Shown here one piece after another: positions 9,871 to 19,662 of a DNA stretch of 64,000 nucleotides (the first letter of the stretch is position 1; each line of letters starts with the position of its first letter). The notes below the pieces were generated by a model. It saw nothing but the letters and a program-made list of their open reading frames with translations, made no database searches and had not been told where the DNA came from. A program made the translations under genes and the position numbers. Source of the DNA: Microbacterium sp. Gd 4-13 (GTDB taxonomy: Bacteria > Actinomycetota > Actinomycetes > Actinomycetales > Microbacteriaceae); NCBI RefSeq assembly GCF_003095395.1, contig NZ_QEIJ01000002.1:248001-312000 (forward strand), written 5' to 3'.

Positions 9871-12087
9871 TCAGAAGCCCGGGATGAGGCTCACGACGAG
9901 GTCGATGAGCTTGATGCCGATGAAGGGCGCGATCACGCCGCCGAGGCCGTAGATCACGAGGTTGCGGCTGAGTGTCGCCGAGGCGCTCGCCGCGCGGTAC
10001 CGGACTCCGCGCAGCGCCAGCGGGATCAGCACGATGATGACCAGCGCGTTGAAGATGATCGCGCTCGTCACCGCCGAGGCCGGCGAGCTCAGCTGCATCA
10101 CGTTGAGCGCGGCCAGGCCGGGGAAGACCCCCATGAACATCGCGGGGATGATCGCGAAGTACTTCGCGATGTCGTTCGCGAGCGAGAACGTGGTGAGCGC
10201 GCCGCGCGTGATGAGCAGCTGCTTGCCGATCCGCACGATGTCGATCAGCTTGGTCGGGTCGGAGTCGAGGTCGACCATGTTGCCGGCCTCCTTCGCCGCC
10301 GACGTGCCGGTGTTCATCGCGACCCCGACGTCGGCCTGGGCGAGGGCGGGGGCATCGTTCGTGCCGTCTCCGGTCATCGCGACGAGGTTGCCGCCCTCCT
10401 GCTCGCGCTGGATGAGGGCGAGCTTGTCTTCGGGCGTGGCCTCGGCGAGGACGTCGTCGACGCCCGCCTCGGCGGCGATCGCCTTCGCGGTGAGCGGGTT
10501 GTCGCCGGTGATCATCACCGTGCGGATGCCCATGGCGCGCAGCTCGTCGAAACGTTCGCGCAGCCCGTCCTTGACGACGTCCTTCAGGTGGATCACGCCG
10601 AGGATCGAGCCGGTCGCCGAGCCTGTCGACCCTTCGACGAGCTCAGGGACCGGGGAGAGGGTCGCGACGACGAGCGGGGTGCCGCCCGAGGCGGCGATCG
10701 CATCGGTCTCGCTCATCAGCTGCGCCCGCAGCGAGGTCGAGGGGGCGGCGGCGGATGCTTCGAGCCACGCGAGCACCGCCGAACCCGCGCCCTTGCGCAC
10801 CTGGGTGCCGTCGAGGAGGTCGAGACCGCTCATGCGTGTCTGCGCGGTGAAGGGCACGGGCGCGGCCCCGTCGGGGAGGATCGCGACGACGCCCTGCGCC
10901 GCGGCCAGCTCGACGACCGAGGTGCCCTCGGGCGTCGGATCGGCGAGCGACGAGAGCGAGGCGGCGCGGGCGAGCTCGTCGGCGGGTACTCCGGGCATGC
11001 GCACGAAGTCGGTCGCCCGGCGGTTGCCGTAGGTGATCGTGCCCGTCTTGTCGAGGAGCAGGGTCGTCACGTCGCCCGCGGCCTCGACGGCGCGGCCCGA
11101 CATGGCGAGCACGTTGCGCTGCACGAGGCGGTCCATGCCGGCGATGCCGATGGCGCTCAGCAGCGCCCCGATCGTGGTGGGGATGAGGCAGACGAGCAGC
11201 GCGATGAGCACCGGGATGCTGACGGGAGACGCGGCGTACGAGGCGATGGGGTTCATCGCCAGCACGACGATGACGAACACGATCGACAGGCTCGCCAGCA
11301 GGATGTTCAGCGCGATCTCGTTCGGGGTGCGCTGGCGCGAGGCGCCCTCGACCAGGGCGATCATGCGGTCGACGAAGGTCTCGCCGGGTTTCGAGGTGAT
11401 GCGCACGATGATCCGGTCCGACAGCACGCGGGTGCCGCCGGTCACCGCGCTGCGGTCGCCGCCCGACTCCCGCACGACCGGGGCCGACTCGCCCGTGATC
11501 GCCGACTCGTCGACCGTGGCGATCCCCCAGACGATGTCGCCGTCGCCCGGGATGACCTCGCCCGCGGTCACCACGACGACGTCACCGAGGGTGAGGTCGG
11601 CCGACGGCACATCCGTGACGGATGCTGCGGTGGCCGCCGCATCCGACGACCCGTCGTATGCGACCACGCGGCGGGCGCTCGTCGTGGTGCGGGTCTGTCG
11701 CAGCGCCGAGGCCTGCGCCTTGCCGCGACCCTCGGCCACCGACTCGGCGAGGTTCGCGAACAGGACGGTCAGCCAGAGCCAGACGGCGATGCCCCACGTG
11801 AAACCGGCGGGCACGGGGGTGCCGCCGGAGGCCTCCGGTCCGCCGAGCAACGGTTCGGCGATCGCGATGGCGGTGGTCAGGGCCGCGCCCACCCACACGA
11901 GGAACATCACGGGGTTGCGCCAGAGGGCGGCCGGGTTGAGCTTGGTCAGCGCCCCGGGGAGCGCCTCCGCGAGCTGCGCGAGGCCGAAGCCGCGCTGAGG
12001 GGCGCGGCTCGCCGACCCCTCGGCGGGAGCGGGGGCCGGCGTGCGTCGTTCGACGGGGTCGGGGGCCGGGATGGCGGTGGTGGACAT
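9871..12087 (-). CDS. kdpB: Potassium-transporting P-type ATPase subunit B
   Basis: Catalytic ATPase of the KdpFABC pump, 738 residues. Phosphorylation motif [17 protein letters not shown] in AITGESAPV, and hinge motif [18 protein letters not shown] are all present. It is longer than many KdpB proteins. Residues about 479-493 ([15 protein letters not shown]) are encoded by a palindromic repeat at 10610-10653, placed in a loop of the nucleotide-binding domain just before [12 protein letters not shown]. All catalytic motifs are intact, so the insertion is probably tolerated. It starts 1 bp after the kdpA stop. Confidence 0.96.
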   Translation of the reverse strand: MSTTAIPAPDPVERRTPAPAPAEGSASRAPQRGFGLAQLAEALPGALTKLNPAALWRNPVMFLVWVGAALTTAIAIAEPLLGGPEASGGTPVPAGFTWGIAVWLWLTVLFANLAESVAEGRGKAQASALRQTRTTTSARRVVAYDGSSDAAATAASVTDVPSADLTLGDVVVVTAGEVIPGDGDIVWGIATVDESAITGESAPVVRESGGDRSAVTGGTRVLSDRIIVRITSKPGETFVDRMIALVEGASRQRTPNEIALNILLASLSIVFVIVVLAMNPIASYAASPVSIPVLIALLVCLIPTTIGALLSAIGIAGMDRLVQRNVLAMSGRAVEAAGDVTTLLLDKTGTITYGNRRATDFVRMPGVPADELARAASLSSLADPTPEGTSVVELAAAQGVVAILPDGAAPVPFTAQTRMSGLDLLDGTQVRKGAGSAVLAWLEASAAAPSTSLRAQLMSETDAIAASGGTPLVVATLSPVPELVEGSTGSATGSILGVIHLKDVVKDGLRERFDELRAMGIRTVMITGDNPLTAKAIAAEAGVDDVLAEATPEDKLALIQREQEGGNLVAMTGDGTNDAPALAQADVGVAMNTGTSAAKEAGNMVDLDSDPTKLIDIVRIGKQLLITRGALTTFSLANDIAKYFAIIPAMFMGVFPGLAALNVMQLSSPASAVTSAIIFNALVIIVLIPLALRGVRYRAASASATLSRNLVIYGLGGVIAPFIGIKLIDLVVSLIPGF
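10610..10653. repeat. REP-like palindrome inside kdpB
   Basis: Contains GAGCCTGTCGA and CCCTTCGACGAGCTCAGGG flanked by CCGGTC and GACCGG ends, forming a long imperfect hairpin. The same family occurs as an array at 42681-42822 and as a partial copy near 52984-53010. It is read through in frame by kdpB and contributes about 15 residues. The core resembles intergenic repeats common in many bacteria (recalled, not searched). Confidence 0.75.
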
Positions 12088-12088
12088 G

Positions 12089-13771
12089 TCAGGAGAGTCC
12101 TTCAGCGAGGGGTCCGAGGGTGAGGACCGGGAAGTAGGTGAGTGCGGTGATGATCACCGCGACGCCCGCGAGGAGCCCCGCGAACTGGGGTCGGTGCGTC
12201 GGGAGTGTTCCGGCGGTGGACGGCACCGTGTCCTGCGCGGCGAACGAGCCCGCCAGCGCGAGGACGAGCACGATGGGCACGAGGCGGCCCAGCAGCATCG
12301 CGACGCCGAGCGCGGTGTTGAGCCACGGGGTGTTCGCGGTGAGACCGGCGAAGGCCGACCCGTTGTTGTTGGCCGCCGAGGTGAACGCGTAGAGCACCTC
12401 GCTCAGTCCGTGGATGCCCGGGTTCCAGATGGACGTCGACTCGACGTCGGCGCGCACCGCGGGGATCGCGAAGCTCAGCGCCGTGCCGACGAGCACGAGG
12501 ATCGGGGTCACGAGGATGGAGAGGCTCGCGAGCTTGATCTCGCGCGGGCCGATCTTCTTGCCGAGGTACTCGGGAGTGCGCCCGATGAGGAGACCGCCGA
12601 CGAACACCGCGATGACGGCGATCACCAGCATCCCGTACAGACCCGAGCCGACGCCGCCGGGGGCGATCTCGCCCAGCATCATGTTGATCATCGGCAGCAT
12701 GCCGCCCAGCGCCGTGTAGCTGTCGAGCATCGAGTTGACCGCGCCGGTGGAGGTGAGCGTCGACGTCGAGTCGAACAGCGTCGAGCCGAAGAGTCCGAAC
12801 CGCACCTCCTTGCCCTCCATCGCGGCACCGGCGAGCTGGGGAGCGGTGCCCCCGGCGGATGCTTCGGCCCACGTGACGAGCATGAGCGAGGCGACGAAGA
12901 TGCCCGCCATCACGGCGACGATCGCGTAACCCTGACGGTCGTCTCCGACGATACGGCCGAACGCGCGAGGCATCGCGAACGGGATCACGAGCATGAGGAA
13001 GACCTCGAACAGGCTCGTCCAGGGCGCCGGGTTCTCGAACGGGTGGGCGGAGTTGGTGTTGAAGAATCCGCCACCGTTCGTGCCGAGGAGCTTGATCGCC
13101 TCCTGGCTCGCGACCGGGCCGCCCGGGATCGACTGCGTGGCCCCGGCGACCGTGGTCACGTCGGTGAAGCCCGCGAGGTTCTGGATCACTCCGCCGGCGA
13201 GCAGCACGATCGCCGCGACGATCGAGAAGGGCAGCAGCACCCGGTAGGTGCCGCGCACGAGGTCGACCCAGAAGTTACCGATCGTGCCCGACCGGCGGGA
13301 GGCGAAGCCGCGCACCAGAGCGATGGCCACTGAGATGCCGACGGCGGCCGAGACGAAGTTCTGCACGGCGAGGCCGGCGAACTGCACGGTGTAGCCGAGG
13401 GTGAGCTCGGGCGAGTACGACTGCCAGTTCGTGTTCGTCACGAACGACACGGCCGTGTTGAAGGCGAGCGGCTCGCTCGGCGCGGGCAGCCCCAGCGACG
13501 CGGGAAGGAACGACTGCAGTCGCTGGAGGCCGTAGACGACCATCACCCCGACGAACGAGAACAGCAGTACGCCACGGAGGTAGGCCTGCCAGGTCTGCGC
13601 GGAGCGCGGGTCGACGCCGATGAGGCGGTAGGTGCCCCGCTCGAGGGTGAGGTCTTTCGCCGAGGTGTAGACGTGGGCGATGTAGTCGCCGACCGGACGA
13701 TACGCGAGCGCCAGGAGGAGGGCGAGCGCGCCGGCCTGGAGGACGGCGAACCAGAACTGTTCCGCGGTCAC
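12089..13771 (-). CDS. kdpA: Potassium-transporting ATPase subunit A
   Basis: Potassium channel-like subunit of the Kdp pump, 560 residues with about ten membrane segments. The start is GTG at 13771-13769, 1 bp after the kdpF stop. Family signatures are visible: [30 protein letters not shown], and [12 protein letters not shown] near the C-terminus, which belong to the repeated pore loops. Length is typical. It is the first large gene of the kdp operon and is coupled to kdpF and kdpB by near-zero spacing. Confidence 0.97.
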   Translation of the reverse strand: MTAEQFWFAVLQAGALALLLALAYRPVGDYIAHVYTSAKDLTLERGTYRLIGVDPRSAQTWQAYLRGVLLFSFVGVMVVYGLQRLQSFLPASLGLPAPSEPLAFNTAVSFVTNTNWQSYSPELTLGYTVQFAGLAVQNFVSAAVGISVAIALVRGFASRRSGTIGNFWVDLVRGTYRVLLPFSIVAAIVLLAGGVIQNLAGFTDVTTVAGATQSIPGGPVASQEAIKLLGTNGGGFFNTNSAHPFENPAPWTSLFEVFLMLVIPFAMPRAFGRIVGDDRQGYAIVAVMAGIFVASLMLVTWAEASAGGTAPQLAGAAMEGKEVRFGLFGSTLFDSTSTLTSTGAVNSMLDSYTALGGMLPMINMMLGEIAPGGVGSGLYGMLVIAVIAVFVGGLLIGRTPEYLGKKIGPREIKLASLSILVTPILVLVGTALSFAIPAVRADVESTSIWNPGIHGLSEVLYAFTSAANNNGSAFAGLTANTPWLNTALGVAMLLGRLVPIVLVLALAGSFAAQDTVPSTAGTLPTHRPQFAGLLAGVAVIITALTYFPVLTLGPLAEGLS

Positions 13772-13772
13772 C

Positions 13773-13862
13773 TCAGAACCTCTCCGGTCGCACGAGGGCG
13801 ACGACGAGGTAGACCACGGCGCCGATGGCCAGGACGCCGGCGAGCAGAGTGAAGAACGTCAT
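13773..13862 (-). CDS. kdpF: KdpF, 29-residue Kdp accessory peptide
   Basis: Short hydrophobic peptide reading [16 protein letters not shown], continuing [12 protein letters not shown] to a TGA. A single membrane helix followed by the xxPERF end is the KdpF hallmark. It stabilises the Kdp complex in other bacteria. The ATG at 13862-13860 overlaps the stop of the upstream small gene (ATGA), and kdpA starts 1 bp after its stop. Confidence 0.9.
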   Translation of the reverse strand: MTFFTLLAGVLAIGAVVYLVVALVRPERF

Positions 13863-13942
13863 AGCCGCTCGACCCCCCGAGCGATCAGGGCGACGAGTGC
13901 GAACAGCACGATCGTCGCGGCGATGTAGACGGCATCGAGCAC
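13859..13942 (-). CDS. 27-residue membrane peptide leading the kdp operon
   Basis: GTG at 13942-13940 with a strong GGAGGAG ribosome site about 6 bp upstream. It encodes MLDAVYIAATIVLFAL, then [11 protein letters not shown]. One hydrophobic helix with a charged end suggests a small integral membrane protein. It overlaps kdpF by 4 bp (ATGA), so it is almost certainly co-translated with the pump. The ribosome site for the whole operon seems to sit in front of this gene. I do not know a name for it; it may be a second KdpF-like stabiliser. Confidence 0.75.
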   Translation of the reverse strand: MLDAVYIAATIVLFALVALIARGVERL

Positions 13943-14154
13943 GGGAGCTCCTCCAGACGGTGCGGCCGCGCTTGTCCGCGCGGGCGACCCGGCGGGATCC
14001 CCGGGCCGCGGTTCCGATGCAACCGCGCCGCGGCGCAGCATCCGTCCGTCCTCACGGAATCCATACGCCCCCGGCGCAACCCCTCACGAACCGCCTACGA
14101 GACGGGGCGATAATGGCAACCGACAGGCCGAGTCGAAGACTGGGGGAGGCCCTG

Positions 14155-15039
14155 GTGGACGATGAGCGGTCGACGCCGATCCGCGGCTCCCGTGTGCGCG
14201 CGGCGCGGCGCAGGATCGCCACCGCGCTGCGCTCGAACGAGGGGGCGCAGGCCTGGACGGTGCTGCGTGTGGCGGTGGCCATCACGGCCCTCGTCGGCGT
14301 CGCCGCTCCCGCGGAGGTGGTGATCCGCGGCGCCATCGAGGGCGACCGCCACGTGCCGACGGTGGCGGCGAACTACTTCGGCTTCTTCACGATGGTGTCG
14401 AACTCGGCGGCGGCCGTCGTGCTGCTGTGGGCGGCGGTCTGGTTCTGGACCACCCGGGGCGGGCGCCGTGAGTCGGCACCGCTCGCGATGGTTCTCGCCG
14501 TGGCGACGGCGTGCATCTTCGTCACCGGGGTCGTCTACAACGTGAACGTGCCCGGTATGCCCATGGCGCGCAACGCGATCCTGCCGTGGGCGAGCGTCAT
14601 CCTGCACGGGATCGTGCCGGCGTTCTTCGTGTTCGACCTGTTCCTCGGCCCGAACCGGCGGGCGCTGCCGTGGTCGCGCGTCGCGTGGATTCTGGCCTTC
14701 CCCGCCGCGTGGGTCGTCTACACGCTGGCGCGCGCGAATCTGGTGACCAACACCCTGACCGGCGTGCCGTACTGGTATCCCTACCCGTTCCTCAACCCGT
14801 ATCAGCCCGGCGGCTACGTCACCGTCGCGGGCTTCGTGGCGCTCATCGGGCTCGTCGTGCTGCTCGCGGCCGTCGTCGTCGTCGCCGTCGGACGCTGGCG
14901 CGATCGCGACGCTACTCGGCGGGCGGCGGCGTCTCGTCGGAGCCGCGCGACAGGTGGTGGGGGCGCTGCCCTACCTCCGGCACCGGCTGGCCCCCGCGCT
15001 GCTGACCCGGGAGCGGGCGGGATCGCCGACCGTAGATGA
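14155..15039 (+). CDS. Pr6Pr family integral membrane protein
   Basis: Membrane protein of 294 residues with about six hydrophobic segments. The start GTG at 14155 is chosen because GGGGGAGG (14142-14149) lies 5 bp upstream; an in-frame ATG at 14113 has no good ribosome site. Pr6Pr-like features are FGFFTMVSNSAA early, HGIVPAFFVFD in the middle and YPYPFLNPYQPGGY near the end. The function of this family is unknown. The last ~40 residues are low-complexity and overlap the 3' end of the convergent permease gene by 128 bp, so the true stop might be affected by a sequencing frameshift. Confidence 0.7.
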   Translation: MDDERSTPIRGSRVRAARRRIATALRSNEGAQAWTVLRVAVAITALVGVAAPAEVVIRGAIEGDRHVPTVAANYFGFFTMVSNSAAAVVLLWAAVWFWTTRGGRRESAPLAMVLAVATACIFVTGVVYNVNVPGMPMARNAILPWASVILHGIVPAFFVFDLFLGPNRRALPWSRVAWILAFPAAWVVYTLARANLVTNTLTGVPYWYPYPFLNPYQPGGYVTVAGFVALIGLVVLLAAVVVVAVGRWRDRDATRRAAASRRSRATGGGGAALPPAPAGPRAADPGAGGIADRR

Positions 15040-17032
15040 TCTCCGACGAGTCGAGCAGCCACGGCACAAGGGTGATGGAGACACCGTGCAGCAGCATGAG
15101 CTGGTTCGCCAGGCGACGAGCCCTCCGGTTGTGCAGGAACGTCTCCCACCAGTGCCCCACGATGTACTGCGGCAGGTAGACCGTTACCACCGACGAGCCG
15201 TGCTTCTCGCGGTACTTCTCGATGAAGCCGGCGACCGGCGACGTGTAGGCCCGGTAGGGCGAGTCGATGATGACGAGCGGCACCGGCACCTCGTGCTCGG
15301 CCCAGTCCTTCTGCAGCCGGGTGGCATCGGCCTCGTTCACGGCGACGTGCACCGCGAGCGTCTTGTCGTGATTGGCGGCGAGGGCGTAGTCGATCGCCTT
15401 CACGATGGGCTTCTGCAGGCGGTTCACGAGCACGATCGCGACATCGCCCTCGGAGCCGAAGTGCACCGTGTCGTCCATCTCGATCTCGTGCTCGACGTCG
15501 CGGTAATAGCGGTTCACGCCCACCATCAGCACGGCGATGATCGGGATGGCGAGGAAGACCAGCCACGCACCGTGGGTGAACTTCGTGATCGTGACGATGA
15601 TGAGCACGGCCACCGTCATGCCGGCGCCGATGGCGTTGATGACGAGGCCGCTGATCGCCGAGCGGCGTTCGTACTGCGCCGAGCCCTGCTGCGCCGCGTC
15701 GGGGGTGAGATCCTTCAGGCCCCGCAGCGCCCGACGCCAGTGACGCACCATGCCGATCTGGCCCAGGGAGAACGACACGAAGACGCCGATGATGTAGAGC
15801 TGGATGAGGTCGGTCTGGTCGGCCTGATAGACGATCAGCACGATGATCGCGACGATGCCGAGAACGATCATGCCGTTGGAGTAGACCAGCCGGTCGCCGC
15901 GGGTGTTGAGCGACTTCGGCGCGTAGCCGTCGCGCGCGAGGGTCGACCCCAGCAGTGGGAAGCCGTTGAAGGCGGTGTTGGCCGCCAACAGCAGCACACA
16001 GGCGGTCGCCGCCTGGATGACGAAGAACGGGATGCTGCCCATGCCGAAGGTCGCCGCGGCCACCTGCGCCATGAGGCTCGGCTGCGGCTGCGTGCAGTCG
16101 AATCCGACGAGGTTGCAAGGGTTCTCGGCGTAGCGCACGCCCGAGACGAGCGCGACGATCGTGAGTCCCACGAACAGCACGATGGCGATGATGCCCATGA
16201 GGCTCAGCGTCGTCTGGGCGTTGCGGATCTTCGGCTTTCGGAACGCCGGCACGCCGTTGGAGACGGCCTCGACGCCGGTGAGGGCGGAGCATCCGCTCGA
16301 GAAGGCGCGCAGCACGAGCAGGATCATCGCTGCTTGCGTCAACGACTCCGCCTGCACCGCGTAGTCGTGGCTCGACGCGACCGGCGGATCGCCGGCGACC
16401 GTGCGGGCCAGGCCCACCACGATCATCAGCGCCACAGACCCGATGAAGAGGTAGGTGGGGATCGCGAAGACCGCGGATGCTTCGCGCACCCCGCGCAGGT
16501 TCACGATGACGATCAGCACCACGAACCCGACGGCGAACTCGATGCGGAACGGGTTCAGCTCGGGGATCGCCGAGATGATGTTGTCGACGCCGGAGGCGAC
16601 GGACACCGCGACGGTCAGGATGTAATCGACCAGCAGGGCCGCCCCGACGATGACGCCGGGTATCTCGCCCAGGTTGGTGCGCGCGACCTCGTAGTCGCCG
16701 CCGCCCGAGGGGTAGGCCTTGATCAGCTGCCGGTAGCTCGTGACTACGACCACGAGCACGAGCACGACGGCACCCGCGACCCAGGGGCTGAAGGTCAACA
16801 GTGCCGTGCCGCCGATGAGCAGGATCATGAGCAGTTCCTGCGGCGCATACGCCACCGACGACAGGGCGTCGGAGGCGAAGATCGGCAGCGCCATCTTCTT
16901 CGGCAGCAGCTGGTCGTCGAGCTTCTCCGACGTCAGCGGATCACCGATCAGCAGGCGTTTCGCCATGGGGGTTTGCGCGACCGGCACGTGCTCGCCGGAG
17001 TCGCGACCTTCATCCGTCACGACGCGCGACAC
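14912..17032 (-). CDS. APC superfamily amino acid permease
   Basis: Membrane transporter of 706 residues. An N-terminal tail precedes LPIFASDALSSVAYAPQE, the conserved first helix of the APC fold, and about 12 membrane segments follow. The last ~190 residues are cytoplasmic and contain DKTLAVHVAVNE, which looks like a universal-stress (USP-like) domain; this architecture is common in actinobacterial APC permeases of unproven substrate. The GTG at 17032 has no clear ribosome site, and an ATG about 22 codons in (MAKRLLIGD) is a possible alternative. It is a single gene, convergent with the Pr6Pr gene and divergent from the acyltransferase. Confidence 0.82.
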   Translation of the reverse strand: MSRVVTDEGRDSGEHVPVAQTPMAKRLLIGDPLTSEKLDDQLLPKKMALPIFASDALSSVAYAPQELLMILLIGGTALLTFSPWVAGAVVLVLVVVVTSYRQLIKAYPSGGGDYEVARTNLGEIPGVIVGAALLVDYILTVAVSVASGVDNIISAIPELNPFRIEFAVGFVVLIVIVNLRGVREASAVFAIPTYLFIGSVALMIVVGLARTVAGDPPVASSHDYAVQAESLTQAAMILLVLRAFSSGCSALTGVEAVSNGVPAFRKPKIRNAQTTLSLMGIIAIVLFVGLTIVALVSGVRYAENPCNLVGFDCTQPQPSLMAQVAAATFGMGSIPFFVIQAATACVLLLAANTAFNGFPLLGSTLARDGYAPKSLNTRGDRLVYSNGMIVLGIVAIIVLIVYQADQTDLIQLYIIGVFVSFSLGQIGMVRHWRRALRGLKDLTPDAAQQGSAQYERRSAISGLVINAIGAGMTVAVLIIVTITKFTHGAWLVFLAIPIIAVLMVGVNRYYRDVEHEIEMDDTVHFGSEGDVAIVLVNRLQKPIVKAIDYALAANHDKTLAVHVAVNEADATRLQKDWAEHEVPVPLVIIDSPYRAYTSPVAGFIEKYREKHGSSVVTVYLPQYIVGHWWETFLHNRRARRLANQLMLLHGVSITLVPWLLDSSEIIYGRRSRPLPGQQRGGQPVPEVGQRPHHLSRGSDETPPPAE

Positions 17033-17107
17033 TACGCCCGTATCTCACCCCTGCGCAACGCGGCGCGCACGGCGCGGTGTGCGGCGGCGGAGGGCGACTG
17101 GCAAGCT

Positions 17108-18376
17108 GTGGTCGTGAACGGGGATCCGACGCGGCCATTGGAGCCGGACGACGCCCGCATCCTGGCGCTCGAATCCGACGCGGTGCTCGGCCACACCCTG
17201 AAACTGCTGGTGCTCGAACCGGGTGCTCAGCTCGACGTCGACGCGGTGGGTCGGCGCATCCTCGCCGGCCTCGACAGCTTTCCCCGAGCGCTCGATCGCG
17301 TCGTGGCCGGGCCGGCGGGTCCGGTGTGGCAGAGGGTCGAACGCATCGACCTCGACCACCACGTGCGGCGCCGCACGGCGGGGACGCCCCACGACCTCCG
17401 GCGCGTGGTGGGGGAGCTCATGTCGCAGCACCTCGATCGTTCGCGACCCCTGTGGACGGTCGACCTGATCGGCCCGCTCGACGACGGCAGACACGCCCTC
17501 GCGGTGCGGCTGCACCACGCGATGGTCGACGGGATGGGCGGTGTGCGGTTCCTCGATGCGGTGCTCTTCGATCCCCACGACGCGCCGCTGCATCCGGTCG
17601 GGGTGCGAGCGGCGGCACCTCCGATCCCCCGCTGGCTCGAATGGGAGCGCATGCCCGGAGCGCTCGCGCGCGAGCTCGGCCGCCCGGGGGCGCGCTCGCC
17701 GTTCGACCGGCCGATCACCCGCGAGAGGGCGCTCGCCTTCGCCGACCTGCCGCTCGACGTGCTCCGGGGCGTCGGCGCAGCTCGTCCGGAGCACGCGACC
17801 GTCAACGACGTGCTGCTCGCCGTCGTCGCCGGGGGGCTGCGCCGGTGGATCGGCGGGCTTCCGCAGGCCCGCGGGCACGCCCTTCCGCGCCTGCGCGCGC
17901 AGATCCCGGTGAGTCTGCGCGTCGAGGGGGAAGACGAAGCGGCGGGCAATCGCGATTCGTTCCTGAACGTCGACCTGCTTCTTCACGAAGGCGATGATCT
18001 GCGACGCCTCGACGGCATCAGCGCCCAGACTCGCGTGCGCAAGCTCGACCACGACGCGGCATTGATGGACGATCTCTTCCGCGCGCTCGGTCGGGCGGGG
18101 AGTCTCGCACGGGCCGTCGCCGACAACCCGCGGGAGTTCGGTGTCGCGATCTCGAACGTGCCGGGGCCCCGTACCACCGTCGTGGTGGCGGGACGGCGGG
18201 TGGAGCGGCTCTACACGTCGTCGGAGCCCGCGGCCCACCACGCCCTGCGCATCTCGGCCATCTCGAGCGCCGACCGGATGGGCATCGGCTTCTGCGTCGA
18301 CCCGACCGCCGTCGCCGACGTCACGGGCCTCGCCGACGCGACGCACGACGCCTTCGACGCGCTCGCCGCCTCCTGA
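17108..18376 (+). CDS. WS/DGAT family acyltransferase (wax ester/triacylglycerol synthase)
   Basis: Acyl-CoA-dependent acyltransferase of about 422 residues that makes wax esters or triacylglycerol. The catalytic HHxxxDG motif is present as HHAMVDGMGG, and the family's C-terminal segment VAISNVPGPRT is clear. The start is uncertain: three in-frame valine codons begin at 17108 (GTG GTC GTG), and GGAGGG lies at 17089-17094, 13 bp upstream of the first. It is a single gene followed by a long inverted repeat at 18399-18474. Confidence 0.85.
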   Translation: MVVNGDPTRPLEPDDARILALESDAVLGHTLKLLVLEPGAQLDVDAVGRRILAGLDSFPRALDRVVAGPAGPVWQRVERIDLDHHVRRRTAGTPHDLRRVVGELMSQHLDRSRPLWTVDLIGPLDDGRHALAVRLHHAMVDGMGGVRFLDAVLFDPHDAPLHPVGVRAAAPPIPRWLEWERMPGALARELGRPGARSPFDRPITRERALAFADLPLDVLRGVGAARPEHATVNDVLLAVVAGGLRRWIGGLPQARGHALPRLRAQIPVSLRVEGEDEAAGNRDSFLNVDLLLHEGDDLRRLDGISAQTRVRKLDHDAALMDDLFRALGRAGSLARAVADNPREFGVAISNVPGPRTTVVVAGRRVERLYTSSEPAAHHALRISAISSADRMGIGFCVDPTAVADVTGLADATHDAFDALAAS

Positions 18377-18398
18377 CGGGGTCTTTCCCCGGCGCCCG

Positions 18399-18474
18399 GT
18401 TCAGAATCCAGGAAGGACGGCCGCCGCCGACACCCCGGGGCCGTACCGACGTCGATCCGTCCTGGATTCTGAAC
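18399..18474. terminator. Long inverted repeat after the acyltransferase
   Basis: Perfect 15-bp arms GTTCAGAATCCAGGA (18399-18413) and TCCTGGATTCTGAAC (18460-18474) around a 46-bp centre. It lies between the end of the WS/DGAT gene and the start of the VanZ-like gene on the same strand. A factor-independent terminator is possible, but there is no T run, so it may be a mobile palindromic element. Confidence 0.55.
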
Positions 18475-18501
18475 AGTCAGGACGGTGAATACACTCGCAG
18501 G

Positions 18502-19566
18502 GTGGATGATCAGGTGCGCAACGGCATCCTCGCGATCGTCGCAGGGGGTCTCGTCGGGGTCCTTCTGTTCGTTCCCTTCGTCGCCCTCAGCTATCGGCGG
18601 CGCGGCCGGCTCACCGCCGGCAGGGCCGTCCTCTGGGCGCTGGCGCTGGTGTACTTCTGGGCGATCTGGACCTACACGCTCCTCCCGCTCCCCGACCCCG
18701 ACACGATGCGCTGCGCCGGGGTGAACCTCGACATCTGGGCCTTCGTCGACGACATCCGAGGCGCTGCGCGCCGACCCGGCCCGTTCGTGACCGACCCGGC
18801 CATCCTCCAACTCGTGCTGAACGTGCTGCTGTTCGTGCCGCTCGGGTTCTTCCTGCGCGTGCTCGGCGGCCGCGGCATCCTCGTCGCCCTGCTCGTCGGC
18901 CTCGCCACGTCGGCGTTCGTGGAGACCACCCAGGTGACCGGCGTCTGGGGCATCTACCCGTGCGCGTACCGGGTGTTCGACGTCGACGATATGCTCACCA
19001 ATACCCTCGGCGCCGTGGCCGGTTCGCTCTTCGCGCTCGCTGTCCCGTCGCGCTTGCGCGGGGCCGAGCGCGCCCCCGACGCCGACGTTCCGCGCCCCGT
19101 GACCCGTCGGCGTCGGGCGCTCGGGATGCTGTGCGACGCGGTCGGCCTGGGGCTGGTGATGTCGATCGTCGGCGTGGTCGGGCAGCTGTGGCTGCAGTTC
19201 GTCGTGGGCGATCAGGAGGCCGTTGCCGACGGCACCGTCTCGTCGGTGGCCGGTGTGGTCGTCGGCACCGGTTTCTGGCTCGCGGTGATCCTGGGAACGG
19301 GACGCTCGGTCGGTGATCTCGCCGTGCGTCTGCGGTTCGCGGGAGGGGTGCTGCCGATGTGGCTCGCCCGGCCGGTGCGGTGGCTCACCGGGGTCAGCGG
19401 ATACACGCTGCTCGACGCCCTGCCCGACCCCTGGAGTCTTCTGGCGCTGTTGTTCGTCATCGTGACCGCGGTGATGCTGTTCGCTTTCCGCGACGGTCGG
19501 GGGCTCCCCGGCGTCTTCGGCGCCCGCGTCGTCGACGACCGCGAGGCGCCGGTGCTCGTGGAGTAG
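18502..19566 (+). CDS. VanZ-like membrane protein
   Basis: Integral membrane protein of 354 residues starting at GTG 18502. The first ~190 residues match the VanZ-like pattern: repeated helices with TYTLLPLPDPD, NVLLFVPLGFFLR and the acidic/glutamine segment FVETTQVTG, then DMLTNTLGAVAG. The rest has three to four more helices and resembles an RDD-type membrane domain. VanZ-like proteins are linked to cell-envelope or glycopeptide responses, but the role here is unknown. TACACT about 7-12 bp upstream of the GTG could be a -10 for a nearly leaderless transcript. Confidence 0.75.
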   Translation: MDDQVRNGILAIVAGGLVGVLLFVPFVALSYRRRGRLTAGRAVLWALALVYFWAIWTYTLLPLPDPDTMRCAGVNLDIWAFVDDIRGAARRPGPFVTDPAILQLVLNVLLFVPLGFFLRVLGGRGILVALLVGLATSAFVETTQVTGVWGIYPCAYRVFDVDDMLTNTLGAVAGSLFALAVPSRLRGAERAPDADVPRPVTRRRRALGMLCDAVGLGLVMSIVGVVGQLWLQFVVGDQEAVADGTVSSVAGVVVGTGFWLAVILGTGRSVGDLAVRLRFAGGVLPMWLARPVRWLTGVSGYTLLDALPDPWSLLALLFVIVTAVMLFAFRDGRGLPGVFGARVVDDREAPVLVE

Positions 19567-19573
19567 GCCTCGC

Positions 19574-19649
19574 GAGCGCACGGCTTCCCCCCGACCACAC
19601 GGCCCGGGTACGCGAACAACTCGTGCGCTGGGTCGCAACCCGTGCGCTC
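19574..19649. terminator. Inverted repeat between convergent VanZ-like and XRE genes
   Basis: Perfect 10-bp arms GAGCGCACGG (19574-19583) and CCGTGCGCTC (19640-19649), with a second CGTGCGCT copy inside near 19622. It fills a 96-bp convergent gap, so a bidirectional terminator is the simplest reading. No T run is visible. Confidence 0.45.
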
Positions 19650-19662
19650 AGGCGACGGATGC

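Noticed and set aside
13943..14154. Potassium- or c-di-AMP-responsive riboswitch ahead of the kdp operon
   Set aside because: The region is GC-rich and could fold, but I cannot match a ydaO or other riboswitch core by eye; a covariance search would be decisive.
14954..17107. Upstream part of a 1140-codon frame leading into the WS/DGAT gene
   Set aside because: It is antisense to the APC permease and histidine/arginine-rich; recognisable WS/DGAT sequence only begins near 17108.
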